Positions 31,202 through 43,799 of a DNA stretch of 64,000 nucleotides are shown piece after piece. Both the position numbers and the translations under genes were made by a program. The DNA is taken from contig NC_073696.1 of the NCBI RefSeq assembly GCF_029784165.1, forward strand, positions 154,540,713 through 154,604,712, in the 5' to 3' direction. How positions within the stretch are numbered: the stretch's first letter is position 1; every line of letters begins with the position of its first letter. The notes under the pieces were generated by a model. It searched no databases and was not told the origin of the DNA. It was given only the letters and a program-made list of their open reading frames with translations. Source of the DNA: Wyeomyia smithii. Lineage: Eukaryota; Arthropoda; Insecta; Diptera; Culicidae.

Positions 31202-34200
31202 TTCATCTGCGTATACGAAGGATTCTATCTCTGTCTTACAGTGGAATTGTAGAAGTATTTTACCAAAAATGGATTCATTTAAAGTTTTAATAAATAGAAA
31301 CAAATGCGATGCATTTTCCCTTTGTGAAACTTGGCTTACTTCAAATATTGATCTCAACTTCCATGATTTTAATATTATTCGCCTTGATCGAGACACCCCA
31401 TATGGAGGAGTACTTTTAGGGATTAAAAAGTGCTATTCTTTCTATCGTATTAACCTCCCCTCGATTCCAGGCATCGGAGTTGTCGCATGTCAAATGACAA
31501 TACAAGGTAAAGAGCTTTGTATTGCCTCAATATATATTCCTCCCAGAGCACAGGTTGGGCAACGGTTGCTCTTTGATTTAATAGAACTTCTTCCCTCGCC
31601 ACGTTTGATTTTGGGAGACTTCAACTCTCATGGTGTGGCTTGGGGTTCCCCCTACAAAGATAACCGCTCCTCTTTGATCTATAACCTTTGCGATGACTTC
31701 GACATGACTATTTTGAACAACGGTGAAATTACACGTATCCCGAAACCTCCAGCGCGCCCAAGCGCTTTGGATCTATCCTTATGTTCGACGTCGCTACGGT
31801 TGGATTGCACATGGAAGGTAATCCTCGATCCTCACGGTAGCGACCATCTGCCTATTCTTATTTCAATTACTAACGGTTCAACTCGCATGCGACCAATTGA
31901 CATTCCGTATGACCTCACACGGAATGTCGATTGGAAGTTATACGAGGAAATGATTTCAAAAGCGGTCGAGTCGATTCAACATCACCCACCACTTGAAGAA
32001 TACAACCTCCTCGCGGGCTTAATCCTCGACGCCGCGTTGCAAGCCCAAACGAAGAAATATCCCGGCGTAATGATCAAAGAGCGGCCTCCAACTCCGTGGT
32101 GGGACAAAGAGTGCTCCGATGTCTACACGCAAAGATCCGACGCGTTTTTGGCCTTCCAGAAGGGAGGTATACCCGACGACTATATACGGTATTCGGAGCT
32201 TAATACCAAGCTTAAAAGCCTGGCTAAAGCAAAGAAACGCGGATATTGGCGTCGGTTCGTGAACGAGACGTCGAGGGAGACATCGATGAGCACTCTTTGG
32301 AACACAGCTCGAAGAATGCGGAATCGCGTAACGGTCAACGAAAGCGAGGAGTCTTCAAGTCGGTGGATATTTGATTCTGCCAGGAAAGTATGTCCGGACT
32401 CTGTTCCTGCGCAAAACTTTGTTCGCGATACGTCTCCGGGTCACGACGCGATAGAATCACCTTTTACGATGGCAGAATTTTCAGTTGCCCTCCTGTCCTG
32501 TAACAATAATGCACCTGGGTTAGATAGAAACAAATTCAACTTGTTGAAGAATCTACCCGGCAATGCCAAGAGGCGCTTGTTGAACTTGTTCAATAAGTTC
32601 CTGGAGCAAAACATTGTACCGCAGGATTGGAGGCAAGTGAAGGTGATCGCCATCCAAAAACCAGGGAAACCAGCTTCTGATCACAACTCTTATAGGCCGA
32701 TTGCAATGCTATCCTGTATCCGAAAATTGATAGAAAAAATGATACTTCGTCGTTCAGACCACTGGGTCGAATCAAACGGTCTACTATCAGATACTCAATT
32801 TGGCTTCCGCCGTGCCAAAGGGACGAATGATTGTCTTGCGTTGCTTTCAACAGATATTCAGCTGGCGTATGCTCGCAAAGAACAAATGGCGTCTGCGTTC
32901 TTGGACAATAAGGGGGCTTTTGATTCCGTTTCTATTGACATTCTTTCGGGTAAACTTCACCGACAAGGATTTCCTCCAATTTTGAACAATTTTTTGCACA
33001 ATTTGCTGTCCGAAAAGCACATGCATTTTACGCACGGCGATTTGGCAACTTTTCGCATTAGCTACATGGGTCTTTCCCAGGGCTTATGTTTAAGCCCCCT
33101 TCTTTACATTTTTTATGTAAATGACATCGACGAATGTCTGGCAAATTCATGCACGATGAGACAACTTGCAGACGACAGTGTAATCTCTGTTACAGGAGCC
33201 AAAGCTGCCGATTTGCAAGGACCATTGCAAGATACCTTGGACAATTTGTCTGATTGGGCTTTACAGCTAGGTATCGAATTCTCTCCGGAGAAGACTGAGA
33301 TAGTAGTTTTTTTCTAGGAAGCATGAACCTGCTCAGCTTCAAACACAATTAATGGGTAAAACGATTTCTCAGGTTTTGGTACACAAATATCTTGGTGTCT
33401 GGTTCGACTCTAAAAGCACCTGGGGTTGTCACGTTAGGTAGCTGATGAAAAAATGTCAACAAAGAGTGAATTTTCTTCGTACAATAACCGGACAATGGTG
33501 GGGAGCCCACCCAGGAGACCTTATAAGGCTTCACCAAACAACGATATTGTCTGTCATTGAGTACGGGTGTTTCTGCTTCCGCTCCGCACCAAACACACAT
33601 TTGATCAAACTGGAGCGAATACAATATCGTTGTTTGCGTATCGCCTTGGGTTGCATGCAGTCGACCCATACGATGAGTTTGGAGGTCTTAGCTTGAGTAC
33701 TACCATTGAAAAACCGCTTCTGGAGCCTGTCTTCTCGCATTCTTATCAAATGTGAGGTCTTGAACCGTCCTGTGATTGAAAATTTTGAAAGGTTAATCGA
33801 ACTTAATTCTCAAACCCGTTTTATGACATTGTATTTCAATCACATGTCCCATAATATTAACCCTTCTTCGAATATTCCAAATCGTGTCGACTTATCAAAT
33901 ACTTCTGATTCTACTGTGTTTTTCGATACATCCATGATAGAAGAAACTCGTGGAATCCCGGATCATTTACGCGTGCAGCAGATCCCCAAAATTTTTTCCA
34001 ATAAATATCGAAACATTAACTGCGACAATATGTTCTACACTGACGGATCACTTCTTGATGGGTCCACTGGCTTCGGTATTTTCAATAACAATTTAACCGT
34101 CTCCCATAAGCTTGATAATCCTGCTTCTGTTTACGTCGCAGAATTGGCTGCAATTCAGTAGACCCTAGGGATTATCGAAAAAATGCCCACGGACCATTAT

Positions 34201-34881
34201 TTCATTTTTACGGACAGTCTCAGTTCCATTGAGGCTCTCTGATCGATGAAAGATGTTAAGCACTCTCCGTATTTCCTGGGGAAAATACGGGAACATCTGA
34301 GTGCTTTATCCGAAAAATCGTATCAGATTACCTTAGCGTGGGTCCCTTCTCACTGCTCGATACTGGGCATTGAGAAAGCGGATTCTTTGGCTAAGATGGG
34401 CGCAACAAACGGTGGAATTTATGAAAGACCAATTGCCTTTAATGAATTTTTCGCATTTGTACGTCAGAATACGATCATCAGTTGGCAAAATGCTTGGACC
34501 AGAGGGGAACTGGGAAGGTGGTTACATTCCATAATCCTCAAGGTGTCGACGAACCCGTGGTTCAAGGGGTTGGATGTAGGTCGGGATTTCATTTGCGTGA
34601 TGTCCCGGCTTATGTCCAATCACTATAGATTTGATGCGCATCTCCGTCGTGTTGGGCTCGGGGAAAGGGGTATCTGTGCTTGTGGTGAAGGTTATCACGA
34701 CATAGAGCACGTTGTTTGGTCATGCCCTGTACACCGTGACGCCAGGTCTAAATTAATAGCTTCCCTGCAGGCCGAAGGTAGGCAGTCGGCTGTTCCTGTT
34801 CGTGATGTCTTGGCGAGCCGTGACCTATCCTACATGTCCCTTATATACGTTTTCCTTAAATCCATCCACGCCCCAGTTTAG
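31194..34881 (+). pseudogene. I-type LINE ORF2 (endonuclease, reverse transcriptase, RNase H)
   Basis: Endonuclease: SVLQWNCRSI (31,230), LCETWL, YIPPRAQ, LILGDFNSHGVAWGS and GSDHLPI (about 31,840). RT from about 32,500: APGLDRNKFNLL, KPASDHNSYRPIAML, FGFRRAKGTNDCL, AFLDNKGAFDSVS, GLSQGLCLSPLLY and LADDSVIS (about 33,165), the catalytic site being A-D-D. A one-base gain in the T-run at 33,306-33,315 shifts the frame. After that the reading has stops near 33,438, 33,694, 34,159 and 34,241. RNase H is still recognisable (FYTDGSLLDGSTGFGIF, FTDSLSSIEAL, WVPSHCSILGIEKADSLAK). A C-terminal Cys-His motif (CACGEGYHDIEHVVWSC) precedes the stop at 34,879. Confidence 0.9.
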
Positions 34882-35267
34882 TCCTACCCCCTTCCGCCTG
34901 CATCCAGCCTAACGACAAGAACACGTTAAGACCCCGGATCCGGAAACAACAATCAGACCCGCACGATACTCTCAAGGCCCGAGGGAGACAACCCAATATG
35001 CCAGTCTGTAATATCTTGGCCCAGCAGCGGAACATGTGCTTACCTATGGCAATGAAAACCATCATACAGTAAACCAGTGCTTTTAATGCAAAATATTATA
35101 GCTTTAAGTTACATTTAGTTTCAGCTCGTAGTCGGCAGCGAGGATAAAAAATTTGCCTTTAGTTATTAAGATACTTTAGGAAGTAAGCTACAAGATATAA
35201 TTGGCGCCGTTAAACATTAAATTGTATTTGTGCCGTGTCAAATAAATTATAGATGAACAAAAAAAAT
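34882..35267 (+). other. 3' UTR and A-rich tail of the I-type LINE
   Basis: No gene. It ends ATAAATTATAGATGAACAAAAAAAA before the right target duplication. AATAAATT near 35,240 could serve as a poly(A) signal. Confidence 0.65.
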
Positions 35268-36540
35268 ATATTTGTGCATGTTAGGATAGCATTTATTTCA
35301 GCTTGGAAGACTGTGGGCCACTGTCCCATTGGAATTGATATATTAATTCCTGGTGGTAACCCCAGCACCAGTAGATTCACCCATTTTAGAGCCATCTGTG
35401 AAAAACAAGAGTGATCCAGGACGAGTTTTAGGACCTCCTTCTTCCCATTCGCTGCGAGAGGATTCAATCACTTTGAAGGGAATATTGAAGTTAGTCTTGG
35501 ATTCCATCCAGTCTTCATGCATTGTTACTAAGTTGTTAAGTTGAAAATCTTTAAGGATTCGTAAGTTTTCTTTCAGATCCCCTTCCTGAAGAAGTTTAAC
35601 GCGTTTGAGCCTGAGAGCCCCTTTTTCCGCTTCAAGTTGCACATATTGATGCAAAGGTAGAAGATACAAAAGAGCCTCTAAGGCTTTGGATGGTGCGCTG
35701 GCTAATGCTCCAGTTATTGATAGGCATGCCAGACGTTGTAGCTTATCCAGCTTTTTCTAAGCTGATGTTTGTGTAGTTTTAGGCCACCACACTAATGAGG
35801 CATAAGTTATTCTGGGTCTCACTATAGCCAAGTAAATCCAATGAATCATCCTTGGTTTGAGTCCCCACTTCTTACCAAATGTATTGCTGCAAGCCCAAAG
35901 AGCATTGTTGGCTTTTGAGATTGCGTACTCCAGATGGTCGTTCCAGTTAAGCTTATGGTCAAGCATGAAACCTAGGTACTCGGTTTGCTTGGATAGCTCC
36001 AACTGTGTTTCTCACAACTTTAGAGTTGCAATATTATACTTTCTCTTTCTTGTGAATGGGATAATGACTGTTTTAGAAGGACTAACATTTAGTCCATCCT
36101 GCTTACACCATTTGAGTGTGTAGTTTAGGACAGTTTGCGTTCTATTAGTACTAGTAGGCCCACATTTGCCCCTAACTAAGATAGTAATATCATCAGCAAA
36201 TCCAATGACTTCATAACCTAGGTTTGTTAAGTTGTTAAGAAGATCATCGACTACCAGAGACCACAATAAAGGAGATAAAACCCCTCCTTGAGGGCAGCCT
36301 CTTGTTGGTTTTGTCGTTAAAGTTGATCTTCCTAAATTGGCTGTGATTAACCGATTGTCTAACATAGCAAGTATCCAGTTCGAGATGCATATGTCAAAAC
36401 CCCGATTTATCATAGCTTTCTTTATAGATTCGTGAGAGGCGTTGTCAAATGCTCCCTCAATATCAAGAAAAGCTGCCAGTGAGATTTCCTTGGCATCAAA
36501 AGACTTTTCTAAAAAAAAACTCGCACTTTCCTTCAATTGT
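35268..36540 (-). pseudogene. RNase-H-bearing LINE ORF2, 5' part (RT and start of RNase H)
   Basis: Minus strand. RT palm AAFLDIEGAFDNASHESI (about 36,470), then TRGCPQGGVLSPLLWSLVVDDLL, the catalytic GFADDITILVRG (about 36,200) and KQTEYLGFMLDHKLNW. Thumb residues include RPRITYASLVWWPK, and the first RNase H motif is LLFFTDGSKMGESTGAGV (about 35,390). The clade is I/LOA-like. It breaks off at the I-type insertion (35,268-35,279) and resumes at 29,379. Frame breaks lie at about 36,010, 35,757 and 35,343. It is 5'-truncated at about 36,540, so fingers and endonuclease are missing. Total LINE length without the insertion is about 2 kb. Confidence 0.85.
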
Positions 36541-37640
36541 TTTTTTAATGCTAAAATAGATCTTTATTTGCTCTTATGTATGGGTCATTCCATGTCAAGT
36601 GTCCGAGGAAATGCATCGATCATCTCCGATTTCGACCAAAATTTGTGAGTCGATGTATTTTGGGCCGGAACTTATAAGTACAAAGTGTTGTATCGATTGG
36701 TGGACCCCTCGGCCAATGGGAATGCCTCCGCTTTTTGCGAATTTAGCAAGATACCTTTTTTTTGTGAATATCTCGGGACCCTGAAGAGCTATAGGTGATA
36801 TTGACATATCATTTTGAAGGGTTTGAGACGTAGAATCAGACTACGTGGTCAATTTTTTTTCCTGCAGTGTTGCCAACATTGCATTTTTTTCGATTCAAAA
36901 CTTAATTTGCAATTTGTGTAACAAACAACCTCTCAGAAGCAACTATGTCTCTAAAACCTCAAAATGGCATCGAAAAGCTCATGTCCGCCTAAATTGTCGT
37001 TCATTTTAACTAGAAAACAAAAGAGTTTAAAATTCAGTTTATTCCAAATAAAAAATAACATGTATCCAGTTTTTGCATATTGTAAAAATCAATGTTTACT
37101 CTTTAAAACGGTATCGTAAAATATTTGTTACAAGGGCGACCACAGTAGTTATCGATTTTTGAAAATGGCGTATTTTGAAAACAGAAATGCTTGTAACTTT
37201 TTACCAACAAAAGATATTCACGACCTTTTTACGTTAAAAGTTGCGTCTTTTAAAGGTCTAAAACTTTCTTGAAGACAGCATTGCTGAAAAATGCGGACTG
37301 AAAAAAATAGAGCGAAAAAACTACTTTTTTTGGGACACCACCCTAAAAAAAGTGTCTCTAAATCGCTCAAATTTAGAGATACAAAAAAACTTTTAATAGC
37401 AAAGTTGCTTAGAATTTCTTCTGCTACAACTTTGTCGAAGGCCGCATATGATTAGCTTTTTAAATAAAAAAGTTAGTATTTCTAGTTCGCTGATTTTAGG
37501 ACCACCCTATTTTACGTTGATACCAAAATGAAGTCCCAACTATAATAACAACTTCTCAGAAGCAACTATATCTCTTAAACCTCAAATTTGCATCGAAAAG
37601 CTCATGTCCGCCTGAATTGGCTTTCTGGACCATTGTGCAT
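36541..37640. repeat. Unclassified non-coding repeat region
   Basis: No gene. Two similar segments lie about 610 bp apart: CTCAGAAGCAACTATGTCTCTAAAACCTC (about 36,932) and CTCAGAAGCAACTATATCTCTTAAACCTC (about 37,555). Each is followed by CATCGAAAAGCTCATGTCCGCC. GGGTCATTCCATGTCAAGTG at about 36,584 has the look of a multicopy element start. Confidence 0.6.
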
Positions 37641-37649
37641 CGTCGGGTG

Positions 37650-38772
37650 TTAGAGTCCGCTTGGAAGAAATTGGTCATTTGACTTTAAATTTTCGGCGGT
37701 GTACAAGTTTTTAAAGTATTGTAAAACATGCTCATGAATTATGGATTGGTCTTGTGTAGTATGGTCATTTTTGCAAGGATTTAATGGTTCTACTAGCTCA
37801 TTCTTTAAACTGATTTTCCACTTGGTATATAGATATAGCTTCCCCACCCAAAATTCCACCCAAAATGATTTTTGTTTTTGTAACATAATGGCTTTTATTC
37901 TATTATTTTCAGCAGAGCAGTCTGTATCTTTGTGTCTATCATAAGCATGTTTCAGACTCGCATAATAGAATCCCATGGTGTTATTGGAACTCTGTACTCT
38001 GAAGGATTTTTTCCACCGGAAACACAACGCAATTTTGTTTTTTGTGAATCTAAACCACCAGTCAGTCCATGTACGGTAGTATTGTTTTTGCCTAGTCCAA
38101 TATATCAGTTTTGCGTGGACTTCTTGGGGGTTCTCATTTGTTAGCAAATTATTATTGTAACTCCAAAACGGTCTATCCTGTCGAATGTTTTCAGTGGGAA
38201 GCGTCATTCGCATCAACACGGCTTTATGATCGATGAAACTGTTCACCTGTAACGTACAATACCGAATATTGTGGAGACATTCTTGGGAGACGTAAATTCT
38301 GTCGATTCTGGACATCGAACGACCTCTTACAAAGGTATAATCAGCATGCGAGTTTAATTCTCTCCAGACGTCCTTCTCTTTGATTTAGTACCGAGTTAAA
38401 ATCACCGGCAAGTAAACAGTATTTTGATCGGTTTTGCAAGTAAAAGGGTAGAATGCAGTTGAAAAAATCTTCACGATTGGCTCTATTCTGAGATTCAGAT
38501 GGCGCGTAATCGTTGATTATTGTTACTTCGTTTCCAAATTTCATGCATATAACTCTCGAATCTACGATCCTAAATATATTATTCGCCACAATACGGTTTC
38601 GGAGAGCAATCGCAGTGCCGCGTCTCGTTTCATTTATATTGAAAACAGTTTCATATCCTGGAATTCGGGAATCTTCAGAGTGTACCTCCTGCATGCATAT
38701 TATGTCTATTCCTAATGTGTGTATAAATGCTGTTAGTGCGTTTAGTGTGGTGTTGTTGCTAATTCCATGCAA
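37650..38772 (-). pseudogene. L1/Tx1-like LINE ORF2, endonuclease part
   Basis: The minus strand begins MHGISNNTTLNALTAF and shows the L1-type endonuclease motifs IDIICMQEVHSED, RRGTAIALRN, LLAGDFNSVLNQRE (about 38,390) and, after a frame break near 38,340, MSRIDRIYVS and FIDHKAV (about 38,240). The region after the endonuclease is a basic linker. The copy stops near 37,650, before any RT motif, so it is truncated. It overlaps the C-terminus of its ORF1 by 31 bp. Confidence 0.8.
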
Positions 38773-39866
38773 ATTAAGGGTTGCAAACGTGTATGATAAG
38801 AGTTGTGTTCTATTTGTGTCTGATTATTAGAGTATTCACTTGCCGTCGATGCGTTGTGGTTGGCAGAGCGTAAACTTCTTCTCTTTTGCGAGTGATCATC
38901 GTCGTCAGAAATCTCCAACGTTCCTTTCTCTGTCATTCTAATGAGGGTGTTCGATGTGCTTCTGCTGAGATCTTTGAGATGAACCCCTTCTTCGCTCTCT
39001 ACTTGGTTATCTTCGGTTTGATGTTGCTCGGATGTTGCTGCTCGTTCGGCTTCCTTTGACAATGACGATGATGCTGTTGGTTGGTTCGAGTATTTGAATT
39101 TTGCTACCTTTGGCGTCGGTGGGATTGGATTCTCCTCTGCTGATCGTTTACCACTCTGGTTTTGTTCGATGGATCTGGAATTTTCGCGGGAGGAGTGATG
39201 CGACGTACGAGATTGACTTCTCATTCTCCGGCTACCATGGCCAGCGACTACTCCAGAGTAGTATCTGCCTTGTGCAGCAATAGTTGCTCGATTCTCCGCA
39301 CAACTGTATCCTAAGTGTACGATGTTATTACAGTGACGGCAGGTTTGGATTTGGTTATTGTAAGTAACGTGAGTGCTATATCCTTTGATACTTATGAACG
39401 ATGGCATTGGGTGCTTCAAACGAATGCGCATATTATAGACTCCACTTGATATATTCCCGAAATACTCTGAACGGCACCTTTCTTGCTTAATGTCAATAAC
39501 TTCCCCGTAATCGGCAAAAAACTCTGCTATCCACATATCTGGCATTCTTGGTGGAAGGTGGTGTAGTTTCACATCTGTACCTCCGTCCTTTATATGCAAC
39601 CTGATGCGGTGAGTAATACCGTCGTGGGAGAGCAACAAATTATTGTCATACTGTTCCACAATAGCGGCTGCTCCTGCTTGCGTCTTCACCTCGACAAAGA
39701 CCTTGCCTTCTATACGGTCAATCTGAAATGTTGTAACTACTTGCGGTGTGAGCTTTAACTGCTTTGCGATAAAATTGTAAACGGTTTCATCCTTCAATTT
39801 TCGAATCCCGCGGACATCGATGTCAGCGAGTCCATATTTCGGTAATGGGCTTGCTGATACACACAA
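38742..39866 (-). pseudogene. L1/Tx1-like LINE ORF1 (RNA-binding protein with zinc knuckle)
   Basis: A 374-residue open frame, probably missing its natural N-terminus. Residues about 15-170 form one or two RRM-like folds (DETVYNFIAKQLKLTPQVVTTFQIDRIEGKVFVEVKT; WIAEFFADYGEVIDIKQERC). A zinc knuckle CRHCNNIVHLGYSC lies at about 39,320. A Ser/Arg/Glu-rich tail follows. The protein would package LINE RNA. The stop at 38,742 lies within ORF2. The sequence to the right switches near 39,870 to a plus-strand CR1-type LINE, so the start is not certain. Confidence 0.75.
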
Positions 39867-39959
39867 GCGTTAAACCCCTTTTGGTAGCGAATTGAGATTT
39901 GTTAAATGGACTAATGATCGTTTGATGCGTCTGACTCGACTGACGGATCATCGATAACT

Positions 39960-41065
39960 GGCGTTCAATTGCAACAAAACCAAACGATACTGTTCCACTT
40001 GATACAGTCACCAAAGCTATCTGTGAACTGCGGGCTGAAATCAAGCAGTTCAAGCAGCACCATCAATCTTGCAATGCCACCGGCACCAAAAATATGGCTT
40101 TCGCTTGAATCTGCGCGCCCACCTAAAAGACGACGAGAACAAGCGGCCGCACCTCCCGATGCATACTGGGAAAAAATGAACCCAAATTCCCACTAATTAG
40201 AAGCCGCTGGGCTGGCAACCTGAAATATAGCATTTCTTATGTAAAATTGGCCAACAAATCGATTGGTGATATTTTCATTCTGTGCAGGGCACGGAAAAGG
40301 GTCTATACTTCCGGAAAAAGCAAAAAAAAAACGGGTGAAAAGGGGCAAAATAGAAAATTTCCCGTGCCCTGCGTAAAATGAAACCATCTTCAATCGATTT
40401 GTTGACGTAATGCTATATTCAGGTTGCCAGTCCAGCGGCGATTATTTAGTGAAAACCCCGGAATCCACATTTCTACTAAATAATCGCCGCTGGGCTAACA
40501 ACATGAAATATAGCATTTCTTATGTAAAATTGGTGAACAAATCGATTGAAGTTGGTTTCATTTTGGGCAGGGCACGGGAAATGGTCTATTTTGCCCCTTT
40601 TCACCCTATTTTTGTGTTTTTTTTGGAAATATAGACCCTTTTCCGTGCCCAGCACAGAATGAAAATATCACCAATCGATTTGTTGATCAACTTTACATAA
40701 GAAGTGCTATATTTCAGGTTGCCAGCCCAGCGGCTTCTAATGGGTGGGAATTTGGGTTCATTTTTTCCCAGTGTGCGATATCGGGCAATGTTTTTATGGG
40801 TGTAAAGAACCAGACCAAGCTGTCAAATCAGTTCTAACCTACGTAAAGCCAATCAAATTCTGGCTTTATATATCGAGAATCCGACCCGATGTGACAAAAG
40901 AGTCTGTGTTGGAAATGGTAAAGCCGAACCTAAATCTCACTGAAGACCCAGAAATATACAAACTAGTGCCGAAAGGAAGAGACGAATCAAGCCTCACATT
41001 TGTTTCTTTCAAAATTGGATTGTATCCTGCATTCAAAGCTGTAGCACTCAAACGTTCAACATAGC
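39960..41065 (+). pseudogene. CR1-type LINE ORF1, interrupted by a palindrome
   Basis: The left part (about 39,990-40,160) reads LDTVTKAICELRAEIKQ and further residues with stops. The right part (40,790-41,064) reads PIKFWLYISRIRPDVTKESVL, EIYKLVPKGRDESSLTFVSFKIGL and a terminal domain typical of CR1 ORF1 proteins (compare 18,246-18,449). Between them sits the palindromic pair of elements at 40,161-40,776. The true 5' end is not visible. The frame is open after the palindrome to a TAG at 41,062. Confidence 0.7.
40161..40776. repeat. About 600-bp palindrome made of two opposed MITE-like copies
   Basis: Arms about 40,161-40,450 and 40,475-40,776 are near-perfect reverse complements. Each arm is itself an imperfect inverted repeat: CCGCTGGGCTGGCAACCTGAA at 40,204 faces TTCAGGTTGCCAGTCCAGCGG at 40,412. 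So two copies of one MITE stand head to head. The outermost bases GCATACTGGGAAAAAATGAA pair with TTCATTTTTTCCCAGTGTGC. It is inserted in a LINE ORF1. Confidence 0.92.
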
Positions 41066-41239
41066 GAGAAGGTATTATGTTTCGCGAGTTTTAAGATTAT
41101 GGCAGCCAAAAATTTCGCAGACCGTTACCAACGGGCATTGCTCCAGGAACAGTTATTCCGTCGACCACCACACAGTCAATATCAAACCCAACTGTAACAC
41201 CCACCACATCAATGTGAGCCATACCATCTTAAAATGACG

Positions 41240-43725
41240 TTCCCGGGACGCAATTCCAACCGCATTATGGAAGCCCCCAAGCCATCCGAATTAGTCGTGC
41301 CTCTTGCTGAGTTCATTCTTCCGAGTCGTCTCGGTCCTGATAAGGTAGGGGAGGGGGTCTTCCAACCGCTATTTTCAGGCAAGTACTCTCAAATAACAGT
41401 TAATACTCTGCCTGATGTATGTTCGCCTTACAGTGCTACGTTAACTATCTGCAATATTGGTCATGCTGCTGCGATTTCTACCGAGACATCAAATAGCATA
41501 ACTGCTGCTGGACTCGACAATCAGTGTACCACGCACTCTTCCAGCAATTGTGCAAACGGCAATGTCGCATCGTCAAGGCGTCGCTATTTATCCATCTACT
41601 ACACTGTACCGAGATTTTGCTAACCGACTGTAGCCAGCTCGAGTGTGTATAAAGCTACCAGACCGTTCTTTGCACATCTTCGGCATCTATTTGCGACCGT
41701 ATTCTTACACGGCACTATATTCTTCCCACACAGCTGCCATTTAGTATGTATGCGATTGATCGTCAGCAAGCGATATCGTTTCAATTCTTGGTGATTACAA
41801 TCTTCCACAGCTTCAATGGAACTTTGATGATGATATCAATGGATATATAACGGTTAACGCCTCTATCGAGCAAGAACTCGCTGTTTCTGAATCCATATCC
41901 ACATGTGGGCTAGTGCAACTGAATTCCTTTCCGAATATGAATGGTTACTTGATCTGGCATTCACGAGCTCCCCGGACGATTTTGAAATTTCGCCTCCCGT
42001 GCTTCCGCTCTAACCAATCGATCTTCATCATCCACCGTTTGAGTTGCAACTTGATGTACGTAGCAGTTACTGCCAGCACACCCGAAAGTTCCGCGAACTT
42101 TTTTTCGTGATTCTTTGAAAGTTTGTTTAACACAGTGCCGCCCCAATCCCTCCCTGGTTGTTTTCAGCACATACTTTCACACGACATCCGTCTACCGGTT
42201 TAAAACTTTTCTCGTGAGGATGCGTTCATAGCGCTTACTAAACTTGACGAATTGAAAAGTGCTGGAACAGATGGATTAGCTCCTATTGTATTGAAAAAAA
42301 TTGCCGAGTCGCTGGTTGGTTCGGTAACGTTGTTGTTTAATCGATCACTGAATAAAGAACTTTTCCGACTTTATGGGAAACGGCCAAAATGATACCCGTT
42401 CACAAATCAGGGAGTACACGAAAAGTTGAAAATTACCGCGGAATATCGATTCTCTGCTGTTTATGAAAGCTCCTGGAATCTCTGGTTCATGAGGTCATGC
42501 TATCCGCACTGAAATCGATAATATCGAATTATCAACAAGAATTTGTCCCGCATCGCTCTACAACAACTAACTTGCCATGCTTCACTAACGTACTGTTCCG
42601 TGAAATTGAATGTCGTAATCAAGTGGACTCGGTATACATCAACTTCTCAAAAGCATTCGATACCGTTCCGCAACCTTTGCAATTGAGAAACTGAAGCATG
42701 TGGGCTTACCCGATTGGATATCCGACTGGTTAATGTCGTACTTGACCGGTAGAAGCACATTCGTCCAAGTGAACTCTGCACGCTCCAGAAAATTCGACTT
42801 CCCGTCTGGAGTTTCACAGGGAAGCGTATTGGGACCACTGATTTCTGTCCTCTTCATCAACGACTCGTGCCAACAAATTTCTTCTGGTAGGGTGCTCTGC
42901 GCCGACAACCTAAAAATCTTCCGAGTTATTAAGTCCCTGTTGGATTACATATGTTTACAAATGGATATCGATATTTTTTCACATTGGTGCAAGCAGAACG
43001 GGATGCACGTGAACATTAACAAATGCAAAGTGATCAGTTTCAGTCGCTGTCATGATTCGATCAATCATTTGGAAAATATCGACACTACTCCACTGGACCG
43101 TGTGCAGTCTATTCGTGACTTGGGTGTTATTATCGACTCTAAGCTCCGCTTCAACCAACATATCTCCGCCATTAGCGCCAAAGCTTTCTCGATCCCCGAA
43201 TTCATTCGCCACAATGCTTCACAATTCACTGATGTGTACGCGCTCAAGACACTGTACTGTGCTTTAGTACGCAGTGTTCTAAAATACGCTGCTCCTGTAT
43301 GAGTCCCATACCATACCTCTCAGGTTATTCGCATTGAGCGAATACGAAAATGTTTATTACGTTTTGCTCTTCGTCGTCTACCGTGGAATGATCCTGTACA
43401 TCTGCCAGACTACCCGCAACGATGTCGTTTAATTGACCTGGAATTACTATCAACAAGGCGTCTAAAACTTCAAAGATTGGTTGTAATCGACGTCCTAACA
43501 AATAATATTGATTGCCCAGAGCTTCTCCTGAAAATTCAAATAAGCGTTCCCCAGCGCCAGTTGCGATACAGAACAATGATTTCCATACCCAGCCACAGGA
43601 CATGCTATGGCTATAACAATCCGCTCAGTTCCTGCCTGAGAGGATTCAAGGACGTCTGTGATTTTTTTGATTTCAACATGACCAAAAATAGTTTTAAAAA
43701 TATAATTAAAAGTGTAGCGTGAGAA
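41240..43725 (+). pseudogene. CR1-type LINE ORF2 (endonuclease and RT), heavily mutated
   Basis: The endonuclease part is fragmentary, with GDYNLPQLQWNFDDDINGY near 41,795. RT from about 42,230: KSAGTDGLAPIVLKK, PVHKSGSTRKVENYRGISIL, YINFSKAFDTVP (about 42,640), GVSQGSVLGPLI, then CADNLKIFRV (about 42,900), where the catalytic Y/F-A-D-D is now C-A-D-N. Next come SIRDLGVIIDSKLRF, LYCALVRSVLKYAAPV and C-terminal RRLPWNDPVHLPDYPQRCRLI. Stops and frame changes occur at about 42,690 and 43,300. The loss of the second catalytic Asp alone would inactivate it. The 3' end is close to 43,750. Confidence 0.8.
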
Positions 43726-43799
43726 AACCAGTCTGTACGATATTATCGAAGATGAAATACAAATATACAAATATACACGAAAAAATCTTCCATATAACA

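Larger units (their letters stand above)
29380..35267 (+). mobile_element. Nearly full-length I-type LINE (endonuclease, RT, RNase H)
   Basis: About 5.9 kb: a 445-bp 5' UTR, ORF1, ORF2 and a 3' UTR ending ATGAACAAAAAAAA. It is flanked by a 12-bp target duplication. ORF1 with three Cys-rich knuckles plus an ORF2 with an RNase H domain fit the I clade. ORF1 is intact, but ORF2 has one frameshift and several stops. Confidence 0.9.
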
